This document shows positions 45,481 through 54,212 of a stretch of DNA of 64,000 nt, in pieces. The DNA is from Ignavibacteria bacterium (GTDB lineage: Bacteria; Bacteroidota; Ignavibacteria; Tepidaquicellales; OLB5), in contig JAFLBX010000002.1 in assembly GCA_017303675.1 (NCBI GenBank), forward strand, positions 1,397,075 through 1,461,074, read 5' to 3'. Position 1 is the first letter of the stretch; each line of letters starts with the position of its first letter. Under the pieces are notes generated by a model. That model saw nothing but the letters and a program-made list of their open reading frames with translations, was not told the origin of the DNA and did not search any database. The position numbers and the translations under genes are program-made.

Positions 45481-46236
45481 TTACTGCTTATTATTCCCAA
45501 AAATTCCGGTGATCTTTTCATTTACGCCGGGCATAACACTGTACTTGCCCATTAACTGCTCAAGCTCAGCCGGTGAATCTTCATGAACACTTCCTTCAAA
45601 AGCTATCTTTCCTTTGTTAAGTATAATTACCCTTGTGCATATTTTCTCTGCGCTTTCCACAATGTGGGTTGAATAAAAAAAGGTTTTTCCCCTTTGCCTC
45701 AGATCTTTTACCAGGTTTCGGATTGTAAGTGTTGTATCATAATCTATTCCGCTAAGAGGTTCATCCCAAACAATTACTTCCGGGTCGTGAATAAGTGATG
45801 ATATTATAAGCACTTTCTGCCGCATGCCTTTGGAAAAGGCATGCATTGGAGTATTAATTTCATTTTTGAGGTCAAAAAGCTCCATAAATGCATATATTCG
45901 CTGAACGTAAACATCCTTCGGCATATCATACATTCTGCATACAAACTCAAGGAAATCGAAGGGTGTTAGTGAAAGGAACAGCGCGCCGGTTTCGGGAACA
46001 TACCCTATCATTTTTTTTACCATAGTAGGGTCATCATTAACATTAAAACCGTTAATTATTACATTCCCCGAAGTTGCCTCCAGCATTCCGCACAGGATAC
46101 GTATAGTAGTGCTTTTTCCCGCGCCGTTTGAACCCAGGTAACCGCACACTTCGCCCGGCTCTATATGAAATGAAATCCCGTCAAGCGCTTTAACATCACC
46201 TGAATATACTTTTACAAGATTTTCAGCAATTATCAT
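45481..46236 (-). CDS. ABC transporter ATP-binding protein
   Basis: The 251-residue ATPase has Walker A LGSNGAGKSTTIRIL (near residue 35), Q loop IGYVPETGALFLSLTPF, signature AFSKGMRQKVLI (a weaker form of LSGGQ), and Walker B VIVWDEPLSG (near 160), followed by the switch His in YSTHIVES. All catalytic parts are present. It fits exporters of the CcmA/NatA-like type. No permease gene is visible nearby, so the partner must lie elsewhere. Neighbours on the same strand are the beta-barrel protein and the DNA glycosylase. Confidence 0.9.
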   Translation of the reverse strand: MIIAENLVKVYSGDVKALDGISFHIEPGEVCGYLGSNGAGKSTTIRILCGMLEATSGNVIINGFNVNDDPTMVKKMIGYVPETGALFLSLTPFDFLEFVCRMYDMPKDVYVQRIYAFMELFDLKNEINTPMHAFSKGMRQKVLIISSLIHDPEVIVWDEPLSGIDYDTTLTIRNLVKDLRQRGKTFFYSTHIVESAEKICTRVIILNKGKIAFEGSVHEDSPAELEQLMGKYSVMPGVNEKITGIFGNNKQ

Positions 46237-46248
46237 TAAAAAGCTGGT

Positions 46249-46866
46249 TTAATTTTTAAGAAGCTTAAGCAGTTTTTTATAGTTTATTCTTGAAACAAAC
46301 GGACTCTCCGGGTCTATAAACCTGTAAAGTACATCCGGATTTTTCGATATCCCAATTCTTTTGGTGCTTTTGATCTTCCGGTTATTTTTTGAAAACGATT
46401 CCGCTATAAAAAGCTCATCGCCTGCAAGTGATATACCGTTTTGAGCAAGATTTATTTCCATAGCTTCGCAAAGCTTACCCGGACCGCTCAGCAGATTATA
46501 AATATCATCAGTTCCCCGGTTCCGCTGCATATATTTTATACCTTCAAGCGGCTCTGCCGCTCTTATAAGTACAGCATGAGCTGAATTGCTTTTTCCTGCT
46601 ACTGCATTCAGGCAGTAATGGTTTCCGTATGTAAAATACACATATGCATTTCCGCATTCGCCAAACATCACTTCATTGCGTTTTGTTTTTCCGTTAAATG
46701 AGTGTGAAGCTGCATCTGCATTTCCAAGGTAAGCTTCTGTTTCAACAATTACCGCTGAATAAAACCTTTTTCCTTTTTTGCGAACAATTATCTTTCCAAT
46801 CAATTCTTTTGCAGTTTTTAAACAGGTCTTATAATAAAACTCTTTACTTAATTTTTTATATTCCAA
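46249..46866 (-). CDS. DNA-3-methyladenine glycosylase (AAG/MPG family)
   Basis: Removes alkylated bases, starting base-excision repair. The 205-residue protein has YKTCLKTAKELIGKIIVRK, then VETEAYLGNADAASHSFNGKTKRNEVMFGECGNAYVYFTYG (catalytic Glu in VETEAY), HYCLNAVAG, and VLIRAAEPLEG, all landmarks of the AAG fold. It has the expected length and no missing part. The start is TTG, as no ATG precedes the family's conserved N-terminus. Twelve bases separate it from the ABC ATPase gene. Confidence 0.93.
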   Translation of the reverse strand: MEYKKLSKEFYYKTCLKTAKELIGKIIVRKKGKRFYSAVIVETEAYLGNADAASHSFNGKTKRNEVMFGECGNAYVYFTYGNHYCLNAVAGKSNSAHAVLIRAAEPLEGIKYMQRNRGTDDIYNLLSGPGKLCEAMEINLAQNGISLAGDELFIAESFSKNNRKIKSTKRIGISKNPDVLYRFIDPESPFVSRINYKKLLKLLKN

Positions 46867-46911
46867 TTTTTAAAAACCAAGTATTACATGCCCGGTGAAA
46901 ATATTTTTTTA

Positions 46912-47952
46912 TCAGCTGTCAAATAAACCATTTTGTTCTTTTAAGGATTTTTTCTTTGTAATACCAAGATGTTTATATGCAAGCTCAGTTGCCTCTCTGC
47001 CCCTTGAAGTACGCCTTATAAATCCCTCAAGTACGAGGAACGGTTCATAAACTTCCTCAATTGTACCCGGCTCTTCTCCTACTGAAACAGCTATTGAATT
47101 CAGCCCTACAGGCCCGCCTTTATAGGTTTCTATTATAGTTGTTAATATCCTTTTATCCAGCTCATCCAGTCCAAGATGATCAATTTCCCAGTTATTAAGC
47201 GCTTCATCTGCTATTTCTGCTGTAATTACACCTTTATTCTTTACTATTGCAAGGTCACGGGTAAGTTTCAGCAGGCGGTTAGCAATTCTCGGAGTACCTC
47301 TTGAACGCTTTGCAATAATTAATGCGCCTTCATCTTCGATCCTTATTTTCAGAATTCCCGCAGATCGGTTTACAATATCAGCCAGCTCATCTGTATTATA
47401 ATAATTCAGGCGGCAGCGGATACCGAACCTGTCAAGTAAAGGAGCGCTCAAAAGTCCGGCCCGTGTTGTTGAGCCAATTAATGTGAACTTTTCAAGCTGA
47501 AGGCTTACACTTCTTGCTCCGGGACCCTGGTCAATAATTATATCCAGCTTGTAATCTTCCATTGCGGAATACAGGTACTCTTCAATAACTTTTGGTATGC
47601 GGTGTATTTCATCAATGAAAAGTATATCCCTTGCCTCAAGCTTGGTAAGCATTCCCGCAATATCGCCGGGCTTTTCAAGCACTGGACCCGAGGTTGTGAT
47701 AATACGTGAATTCATTTCGGCGGCAATTATATATGCAAGGGTTGTTTTGCCAAGTCCCGGGGGACCCGTGAACAGCACATGATCAAGCGAATCACTGCGC
47801 TTTCTGGAGCTTGCTATTGAAACGCCTATGTTGGTTTTTATCTTTTCCTGGCCGGTAAAATCGGTGAATGCATGCGGGCGAAGCTCATTTAGCATTTCCC
47901 TGTCTTCTGCAAGCGCATCAGGTGTAATTTTACCGGACTCTCTTTTAGCCAT
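46912..47952 (-). CDS. ruvB: Holliday junction branch migration helicase RuvB
   Basis: Hexameric AAA+ motor of the RuvAB complex, which moves Holliday junctions. The 346-residue protein has RPHAFTDFTGQEKIKTNI, Walker A GPPGLGKTTLAYIIAAE, Walker B LFIDEIHRIPKVIEEYLYSAMED, sensor 1 GSTTRAGLLSAPLLDRFGI, and the C-terminal winged helix with PGTIEEVYEPFLVLEGFI. Complete. It lies directly after the YbaN-like gene (1 base apart). RuvA and RuvC are not in the window. Confidence 0.97.
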   Translation of the reverse strand: MAKRESGKITPDALAEDREMLNELRPHAFTDFTGQEKIKTNIGVSIASSRKRSDSLDHVLFTGPPGLGKTTLAYIIAAEMNSRIITTSGPVLEKPGDIAGMLTKLEARDILFIDEIHRIPKVIEEYLYSAMEDYKLDIIIDQGPGARSVSLQLEKFTLIGSTTRAGLLSAPLLDRFGIRCRLNYYNTDELADIVNRSAGILKIRIEDEGALIIAKRSRGTPRIANRLLKLTRDLAIVKNKGVITAEIADEALNNWEIDHLGLDELDKRILTTIIETYKGGPVGLNSIAVSVGEEPGTIEEVYEPFLVLEGFIRRTSRGREATELAYKHLGITKKKSLKEQNGLFDS

Positions 47953-48387
47953 TTATTTTTTCTCTGCTTCTATGGTTTTTATTGCCAATAAATGCCATGT
48001 TACACCAACAGCAATTGAAGCCAGCAGTATCCTGATGTAAAGATTTTCGGTAAGAAAAATTACTGATACCGATATACCTGCCAGCAAAAAAGCGATCGAA
48101 AATATTTTTGATCCCAGGGTCATACCGCCTTTTGTGCGGTAGTTTGCTAAATACCTGCCGAAGTACCTGTTATTGTGAAGCCAGTGATGAAATTTCTCAG
48201 AGCTGCGCGCAAAACACCATGCAGCCAGTATAAAAAATATCGTTGTAGGAAGCAAAGGCAGGAACATACCCAGCACACCGATAGCAACCAAAACAAATCC
48301 GCTCACCAAAAGTGTCCACCTAATCACCGGGTTACGGTGCGGAAGAATTTCCTCGTTTATTTTGTTATTTTGATGATTATTTGACAT
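47953..48387 (-). CDS. YbaN/DUF454 family inner-membrane protein
   Basis: The 144-residue protein has about three to four membrane helices, with the family pattern LLVSGFVLVAIGVLGMFLPLLPTTIFFILAAWCFARSSEKFHHWL (GxLLPxLPTTPF-type loop, here MFLPLLPTTIFF). It resembles YbaN of Escherichia coli, whose role is not known. It abuts ruvB, and the TAA and ATG are adjacent, so they share a transcript. The N-terminal 25 residues are polar and do not look like a signal peptide. Confidence 0.85.
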   Translation of the reverse strand: MSNNHQNNKINEEILPHRNPVIRWTLLVSGFVLVAIGVLGMFLPLLPTTIFFILAAWCFARSSEKFHHWLHNNRYFGRYLANYRTKGGMTLGSKIFSIAFLLAGISVSVIFLTENLYIRILLASIAVGVTWHLLAIKTIEAEKK

Positions 48388-48554
48388 AATATTTCTAAAT
48401 TTGTGGAAATTTTATCATTATTAAAAGTCTACATAAAATCACCTGTTTTAGAATATAAATTAAATCAGAAAACAAAATCTGCTGATACAAAAAGCCTTTA
48501 TTAAGTTAGTGATATTAACTAAATTTGGATACTTATTTCTAACAAATTAATCTT

Positions 48555-51440
48555 ATGGTTACTAAAGAATCAGCATTTCAGAAAATTAGTCAATTAGTTA
48601 ACAGGTTTTCTGAGCAGATAGGCTCTTATAAACATTCAGATTATAACGAAACACTTACCCGGAGGGATTTTATAGACCCGTTCTTTAAAGCCCTGGGCTG
48701 GGATATGGATAATGAACAGGGTAATGCCGAAGCCTACCGCGAAGTAATACACGAAGATAAAATTAAAATTGGCAGCGCTACCAAAGCGCCTGATTATTCC
48801 TTCAGGCTCGCGGGGGGTAAACGGCTCTTTTTTGTAGAGGCCAAAAAACCGAGTGTATTTGTGAAAGAAGAAATACCGCCTGCTTACCAGATAAGGCGTT
48901 ATGGCTGGTCAGCTAAACTTCCAATATCTATTGTTACCGATTTTGAAGAGTTCGCAATATACGACTGCACCAAAAAACCCAAAGCCACCGATAAAGCTTC
49001 AACAGCCAGAATAAAATACCTTGGCTACAAAGAATATATTACGGAATTTGATTTCCTGTGGGATACATTTTCAAAAGAACGTGTACTTAAAGGCAGCTTT
49101 GATAAGTTTGTTTTAAGCGATACCGGTAAAAAAGGAACCGCAACTGTCGATAAGGAATTTTTGGAATCACTTAACGAGTGGCGTAAACTGCTTGCCGAAA
49201 CAATAAGCATTAACAACGTAAAACTGAATGAAGACCAGCTTAACTTTGCGGTACAGCAGACACTTGATAGAATTATTTTCTTAAGAATATGCGAAGATAG
49301 AGGAGTTGAGCCTTATGAGAAACTTAAGCATTGCCTCTATTCCCCTCTAGTCAAAGATCCCCTTGGCGAGAGAGGTACGCCGAAGGCGGGGGGTGTGTAC
49401 AGTAACCTTTTCAAGTACTTCGAAGAAGCAGATAAAAAATATAATTCAGGTCTATTTGATCTTGCCAAGGATAATACCACAAGTAAGCTGAATATTGACA
49501 ACAAGGTATTAAAGAAAATTATAGAAGAGCTTTACTACCCCGTTTCTCCGTATGAATTTTCCGTTCTTTCAGTTGAAATACTCGGCTCTGCTTATGAGCA
49601 GTTCTTGGGTAAGGTAATCAGGCTTACACCAAGCCATAAAGCCAGGATAGAAGAAAAGCCCGAAGTAAGAAAAGCAGGAGGTGTATATTACACACCGCAA
49701 TACATTGTAGATTACATTGTAAAAAATACTGTTGGTAAGCTTGTAGAAGGCAAAACACCTAAAGAAGTTGAGAAAATAAAAATTGTTGACCCGGCCTGCG
49801 GAAGCGGAAGCTTTCTTATAGGGGCATACCAATACTTGCTTGACTGGCATTTGAGTTATTACATGGGTAAGGGAGGAAAAGAAAAAACCTTAACCCCAGA
49901 TGGCAGGCTAACAACCGCTGAGAAGAAAAAAATACTCATTAATAACATATACGGTGTTGATATTGATACACAGGCAACGGAAGTTACAAAACTTAGCCTG
50001 CTGTTAAAGTGCATGGAAGGTGAAACACTTGCATCCGTACAGCAAACTATGAGCTTTATGCATGAGCGTATTTTACCTAAACTTGAAAATAACATTAAAA
50101 GCGGTAATTCACTGATTGACCTGGATTTTTACGATGGTGAGCTTGAGTTTGCCGGTACGGAACGCAAAATTAAGCCTTTCAACTGGCAAGCCGCATTCCC
50201 GGAAGTATTTAAACAGGGTGGATTTGATTGCGTGATTGGAAATCCACCATATGGTGCATTATTTACTGATGATTCTAAGGATTACTTCTTAAAGAGATAT
50301 AAACACCAAAATTATCAGCTTGATAGTTATTTACTCTTCCTTGAAAGAAGTATTTCTACCCTATTAAAAACACTTGGGCATTTAGGTATGATTATACCAA
50401 ATCCTTGGCTTACAAATCTTTTACAAAAAAAACTGAGGAAATATACAACAGAGAATACTTCGATACTTGAAATTGTACACTTTAAGAAGAAAGTTTTTAA
50501 AGTTACAGTAGATACTGAAATTATTCTTTTAAAAAAGGAAATTGTTGAGAATAATTTAGTCAAAGTAACAGTAGTAGAAAAGGATCAAAATTTAGGAGAC
50601 GCAAATAATCTATTAATCTACCATAAGCAGGAAGAATGGATTTCGCCAAATGGTGACGTAATCAACATCTTTTTAACAAACGAAGACCGACGTATCATTA
50701 AAAAAATGTTGAAAAATATTCTTGACTTAGAACACTTTTGCGATATAAATGTCGGAATTAAACCATATCAAGTAGGAAAAGGTAAACCGAAGCAAATAAG
50801 AAAGGACGTACAAAATAGAGTTTTTGACAGTAATGTAAAGAATGATAATACATATAGAAAGTATCTAAGAGGTTCTGATATTCAAAGATACATTTTGAAA
50901 CCCATTGAAGTCAGATACATAAAATATGGAGAATGGTTAGCCGAACCTAGACCTGCTGCAAATTTCGATGCTAAAGAAAAAATATTCATGAGGCAGACAG
51001 GGGACAGTTTAATAGGGGTTGTTGAACTAGAAAAATATCTTTGTCTAAATAATATGCATGTTTTAGTACCCCACAAATCACTAAACGTTAAACTAGCTTT
51101 TCTTCTCGGTATTATAAATTCAAAATTGTTAAACTGGTACTATCAGAAAATAAATCCTGAAGCAGGTGAGGCATTGGCAGAAGTTAAAAAAACGAATGTT
51201 TCACAACTTCCAATTCACAAAATCGACTTCACCAATCCCGTAGAAAAGAAAAAACATGATGAGATAGTAAAGCATGTAGAAACGATGCTTGAGCTTAACA
51301 AAGAGCTGCAAAAGTCTAAACCCGGCGAGGAACAGGAACACTTAAAGCAGCGCATAACCTACACCGATAAAAAAATAGATGCATTGGTGTATGAGCTTTA
51401 TGGTTTGACTGAAGAAGAAATTAAGGTTGTGGAGGGATGA
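48555..51440 (+). CDS. Type IIG-like restriction/adenine methylase fusion (Eco57I-like)
   Basis: A 961-residue single-chain restriction-modification enzyme. The N-terminus (40-140) has a PD-(D/E)XK-type nuclease site, D80 in APDYSF and E95-x-K97 in FFVEAKKPS. The methylase has YYTPQYIVDYI, the AdoMet motif VDPACGSGSFLIGA (412-420), and the catalytic NPPYG (563-567). The C-terminal part (about 650-920) resembles a TaqI-type specificity domain. Residues 263-280 are an inserted palindromic repeat (49341-49394), placed in a loop between conserved parts. It is intact, and cutting and methylation in one protein are expected. It is next to an HNH nuclease gene in a defence-rich region. Confidence 0.9.
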   Translation: MVTKESAFQKISQLVNRFSEQIGSYKHSDYNETLTRRDFIDPFFKALGWDMDNEQGNAEAYREVIHEDKIKIGSATKAPDYSFRLAGGKRLFFVEAKKPSVFVKEEIPPAYQIRRYGWSAKLPISIVTDFEEFAIYDCTKKPKATDKASTARIKYLGYKEYITEFDFLWDTFSKERVLKGSFDKFVLSDTGKKGTATVDKEFLESLNEWRKLLAETISINNVKLNEDQLNFAVQQTLDRIIFLRICEDRGVEPYEKLKHCLYSPLVKDPLGERGTPKAGGVYSNLFKYFEEADKKYNSGLFDLAKDNTTSKLNIDNKVLKKIIEELYYPVSPYEFSVLSVEILGSAYEQFLGKVIRLTPSHKARIEEKPEVRKAGGVYYTPQYIVDYIVKNTVGKLVEGKTPKEVEKIKIVDPACGSGSFLIGAYQYLLDWHLSYYMGKGGKEKTLTPDGRLTTAEKKKILINNIYGVDIDTQATEVTKLSLLLKCMEGETLASVQQTMSFMHERILPKLENNIKSGNSLIDLDFYDGELEFAGTERKIKPFNWQAAFPEVFKQGGFDCVIGNPPYGALFTDDSKDYFLKRYKHQNYQLDSYLLFLERSISTLLKTLGHLGMIIPNPWLTNLLQKKLRKYTTENTSILEIVHFKKKVFKVTVDTEIILLKKEIVENNLVKVTVVEKDQNLGDANNLLIYHKQEEWISPNGDVINIFLTNEDRRIIKKMLKNILDLEHFCDINVGIKPYQVGKGKPKQIRKDVQNRVFDSNVKNDNTYRKYLRGSDIQRYILKPIEVRYIKYGEWLAEPRPAANFDAKEKIFMRQTGDSLIGVVELEKYLCLNNMHVLVPHKSLNVKLAFLLGIINSKLLNWYYQKINPEAGEALAEVKKTNVSQLPIHKIDFTNPVEKKKHDEIVKHVETMLELNKELQKSKPGEEQEHLKQRITYTDKKIDALVYELYGLTEEEIKVVEG
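49341..49400. repeat. Palindromic repeat inserted in-frame in the type IIG gene
   Basis: The stretch begins TCCCCTCTAG and ends GCCGAAGGCGGGGGGTGTGT. It resembles the CCCCTCT...CGGGGTGTGTT element at 25964. It supplies 18 codons in frame (residues 263-280, reading SPLVKDPLGERGTPKAGG), giving a loop not expected in relatives. Confidence 0.75.
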
Positions 51441-51503
51441 AAAGAACTATTAGTTTAGCTAAATAAACTGGAAAAGAAATTTTTTAAAAATAGAATTTAT
51501 ATT

Positions 51504-52529
51504 ATGAAAAAAATAAAACTTGATAACGAAGAAATAAATTACTTAAAAGAATTACTTTTTGATTGCCGTGAAAGATGGACAATTAATAAAATAAAGAAAC
51601 TGAAAATTAATGAATATGTGTTAGGCACAAAAAGCAGAGATACTTTCTGTTATTGGATTGAAAAGAAAACAAAACGTCTTGGTGGAATTTCCGGCATAGG
51701 CGGCGGTGGTTCCTTTAAGTTTGGAATTTTTAAACCTAAGAAATTAAAACGATATAAGAAAAAATCTCAATATATATCAAATGGTATGTACTCCTGGAGA
51801 AAAGTTTTTGACGAAAATTCCTCTGCCAGGGCCTATAAGGAAATACACAATAAAATTAATATACTCGCAAAAGCAATTTTTAATAATGATCGTGATACAA
51901 TTGAATATGAGTTAGATATAAATAAAATCGGAAGGATAAATCCAGAATTTGGCTGGAAAATTGTATATTTACTTTCTCCAAAACGAATTTATTATCCTTT
52001 TTTTGATAAAGATTTACTTCTGTATGCATCAAAACAGGTTAAGGATAACAACTTTAATCGAAAAACCAATAGAATGGAATTACAAAAATTTATTCATAAG
52101 CATAGAGATAAATCGCTAGATGTTTTTTCTTTTGCGAAATTAATTTGGGAATCATTCAATAAAAAACCCACACAACAACTCTCAACTGCACTTGACCCGG
52201 AAGGTGGAAAGAAAACAATTACTCACGAAAAATTGGAAAAAATAATTGTTAACCGTAATAGAAAAAACATAAATAAAGTTAAACATGGGGTAACGAAATG
52301 TGAGGGCTGCAATATCAATAAAAATAGAAAATATAATATTCATGGTAAATCAATCTTTGAAGCACATCACATATTACCCATTAAATATTGGGAAATTGCA
52401 AAAATCCCAAAGAGAGAAGATTATGCGGTTTTGTGTCCTGATTGTCATAGAGCAATTCATAAATTTATGTCAATGAAAAATGTAGAAACAATTAGTATTA
52501 TTCAATTTAAGAAATTAGCTCGAATTTAA
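51504..52529 (+). CDS. HNH endonuclease
   Basis: The 341-residue protein ends in an HNH module: C266 and C269 in KCEGCN, HH at 288-289 in EAHHILPIK, and C311, C314 and H315 with H319 in VLCPDCHRAIHK. The Zn ligands and catalytic His are present, so DNA cleavage is expected. The N-terminal 250 residues are basic, with KFGIFKPKKLKRYKKKSQYI, and are not recognised. It follows the type IIG gene by 63 bases on the same strand, so it may belong to that restriction system, or it may be an independent modification-dependent nuclease. Intact. It ends before a 136-base gap that carries the promoter of the toxin-antitoxin pair. Confidence 0.85.
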   Translation: MKKIKLDNEEINYLKELLFDCRERWTINKIKKLKINEYVLGTKSRDTFCYWIEKKTKRLGGISGIGGGGSFKFGIFKPKKLKRYKKKSQYISNGMYSWRKVFDENSSARAYKEIHNKINILAKAIFNNDRDTIEYELDINKIGRINPEFGWKIVYLLSPKRIYYPFFDKDLLLYASKQVKDNNFNRKTNRMELQKFIHKHRDKSLDVFSFAKLIWESFNKKPTQQLSTALDPEGGKKTITHEKLEKIIVNRNRKNINKVKHGVTKCEGCNINKNRKYNIHGKSIFEAHHILPIKYWEIAKIPKREDYAVLCPDCHRAIHKFMSMKNVETISIIQFKKLARI

Positions 52530-52612
52530 TACTAAATCTAAACAAGGTAACAACTTTAAAGTGTGTTTACTAGCTAATAATTGAAATTATTACCGTTTTT
52601 CCCACTTTTCTC

Positions 52613-52643
52613 TTGACAAATTAAGTTAAATATTGTATTATTG
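52613..52643 (+). promoter_or_regulatory. Promoter of the toxin-antitoxin pair
   Basis: TTG (52613-52615) and TATTATTG (52636-52643) are 20 bases apart, close to the TTG-N20-TAnnTTTG form. AGGAGG at 52657-52662 lies just upstream of the ATG at 52666. Confidence 0.55.
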
Positions 52644-52665
52644 TATCAATAGTATCAGGAGGTAA

Positions 52666-53013
52666 ATGGCTACGGCAGTTGAGGTTGAGAGATTTTTAAG
52701 TGATTTGAAAACTAAGATCACTACATTTGATATGGTAATTGAAAGAAGAGAAAAGAATCTTGAAACACTGGCTGAGCTGGAGATCCTGAGCTCTAAATCC
52801 TTTTATATTGATGAAATTAACAAGTTAACATACAAAAATTATTTTAGAGGTCCGGTTACTGATGCTCAAAATAGCGGCGATTATTGGGAGTTCGGTACAG
52901 AAATATCCTCTAAACAGATTTACATTAAAATAAATTATGGTTTATCGGGTAAACCGTGTATTTTAATTTCATTTCATTTTGCTGAATATGAAATGAAATT
53001 CCCGCTGGCATAG
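52666..53013 (+). CDS. Probable MqsR-like type II toxin
   Basis: The 115-residue protein resembles proteins I recall as MqsR-family toxins in Bacteroidota and Firmicutes, through the pattern EVERFLSDLKTKITTFDMVI, RRGP-like loop YFRGPVTDAQ, and the C-terminal CILISFHFAEYEMKFPL. MqsR toxins are RelE-fold mRNA interferases. It is followed by an HTH/Panacea gene and has a strong AGGAGG. Toxin before antitoxin is the MqsRA order. The catalytic residues are not certain by eye, so this is a probable call. Without the family match it would be a hypothetical protein. Confidence 0.6.
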   Translation: MATAVEVERFLSDLKTKITTFDMVIERREKNLETLAELEILSSKSFYIDEINKLTYKNYFRGPVTDAQNSGDYWEFGTEISSKQIYIKINYGLSGKPCILISFHFAEYEMKFPLA

Positions 53014-53058
53014 GTTCAATACTGCTCAAAAAAAAGGACAAATAAAGAAAGCAACAAA

Positions 53059-54060
53059 ATGAAAAAGACTATAGAAAGTCCGTTTGCAGACTGCAATGCG
53101 GTGCTGCATGTTACACCTAAAAAAATGTCATTCCGTAAAGAAGAATTTGATGTTTATGATTATTATTATGTTTGCGATGAAACAAAAAAAGAATTCACAA
53201 CTTCGGAGGCAACTGACCTGACATTAAAACAAATGTATAACCAATACAGGGAAAAAAACAATATTTTATTTCCTGAACAGATAAAACAATTGCGTGAACA
53301 GTATGGTATTACTCCCGTAAAAATGAGTGAAGTATTAGGCTTTGGCGAAAATGTTTACAGAAATTATGAAAAAGGTGAAATACCAAGCAAATCAAATGCA
53401 AGGACATTAGATTTGATTACAAATCCCGATAACTTCATTGATCTTGCAGAAAAATCCAAACTTTTTTCTGATAGAGAAATAAATGATCTTAAATTTATTG
53501 GAGTAGGCATTCAAAATAAAAGCGAAAAAGAAATCCTAAAGAGTTTATTAAGGAATTACAGCAACGAAATAGATCAGTTTACTGGATATTCATTTCGTCA
53601 TTTTGCAAAATTGGCGAACATGATCGTCTTCTTTTTAAAAGAAAACGAAAGAGCTTTTACTGTAAGATTAAATAAATATTTATTCTATTCAGATTTTCTT
53701 AGTTTTAAATTACTGGGCAGTCCAATAAGCGGTTATTCATATAGCGCGATAGAAAATGGACCTGTCCTGGATAATTATAAAAGATTGTTTGGCGAATTGT
53801 GGGAGGAAGAATACGTAGAGAATAAAACTTGTAATCTTGGTGATAAAGAAGTAGATAAGTTTGTTCCGATAAGAGATTTTGACAGTACTTTATTCAGCAA
53901 TGATGAAATAGAAATATTAACACAAATAAGTAAAGACTTCAAGTTTAAGAAAACACAGGAATTGATAGACCTAAGTCATAACGAGACAGGCTGGAAGGAT
54001 AATATTGCAGATAAAGGCAATATCAGTTATCAGAAATACGCACCATTATTAAGTATATAA
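53059..54060 (+). CDS. Probable antitoxin, MqsA-like HTH fused to Panacea (SocA/DUF4065) domain
   Basis: The 333-residue protein begins with a segment shaped like the MqsA zinc ribbon (FADCNAVLHVTPKKMSFRKEEFDVYDYYYVCDETKKEFTT), but has only two Cys, so zinc is probably not bound. An HTH of the MqsA type follows at about 80-130 (IKQLREQYGITPVKMSEVLGFGENVYRNYEKGEIP). The C-terminal half (about 180-330) matches the DUF4065/Panacea fold, NKYLFYSDFLSFKLLGSPISGYSYSAIENGPV, used by PanA antitoxins to neutralise diverse toxins. It is 45 bases after the small toxin-like gene. It likely represses its own operon through the HTH. Confidence 0.8.
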   Translation: MKKTIESPFADCNAVLHVTPKKMSFRKEEFDVYDYYYVCDETKKEFTTSEATDLTLKQMYNQYREKNNILFPEQIKQLREQYGITPVKMSEVLGFGENVYRNYEKGEIPSKSNARTLDLITNPDNFIDLAEKSKLFSDREINDLKFIGVGIQNKSEKEILKSLLRNYSNEIDQFTGYSFRHFAKLANMIVFFLKENERAFTVRLNKYLFYSDFLSFKLLGSPISGYSYSAIENGPVLDNYKRLFGELWEEEYVENKTCNLGDKEVDKFVPIRDFDSTLFSNDEIEILTQISKDFKFKKTQELIDLSHNETGWKDNIADKGNISYQKYAPLLSI

Positions 54061-54125
54061 ACATTAAAAATCCCCTTTAGCAGGTAAAAACGCTATATTC
54101 TGCCAAAAGACAACTATTTCACCCC

Positions 54126-54179
54126 TTGCATATGCAATCAGCATATATTATATTTGCGTAATTGCCCTATGCATAGGGC
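54126..54179 (+). promoter_or_regulatory. Promoter with two perfect palindromes upstream of the 298-residue gene
   Basis: TTG at 54126 and TATATTTG at 54149-54156 are 20 bases apart. TTGCATATGCAA (54126-54137) overlaps the -33 box and GCCCTATGCATAGGGC (54164-54179) lies around the start point. Both are perfect palindromes and share the core TATGCA-like sequence. They look like operators for a dimeric repressor, perhaps the downstream protein itself. Confidence 0.7.
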
Positions 54180-54212
54180 GTTAACCTTTTATAAAATAAA
54201 CCCTAAGCAGCC

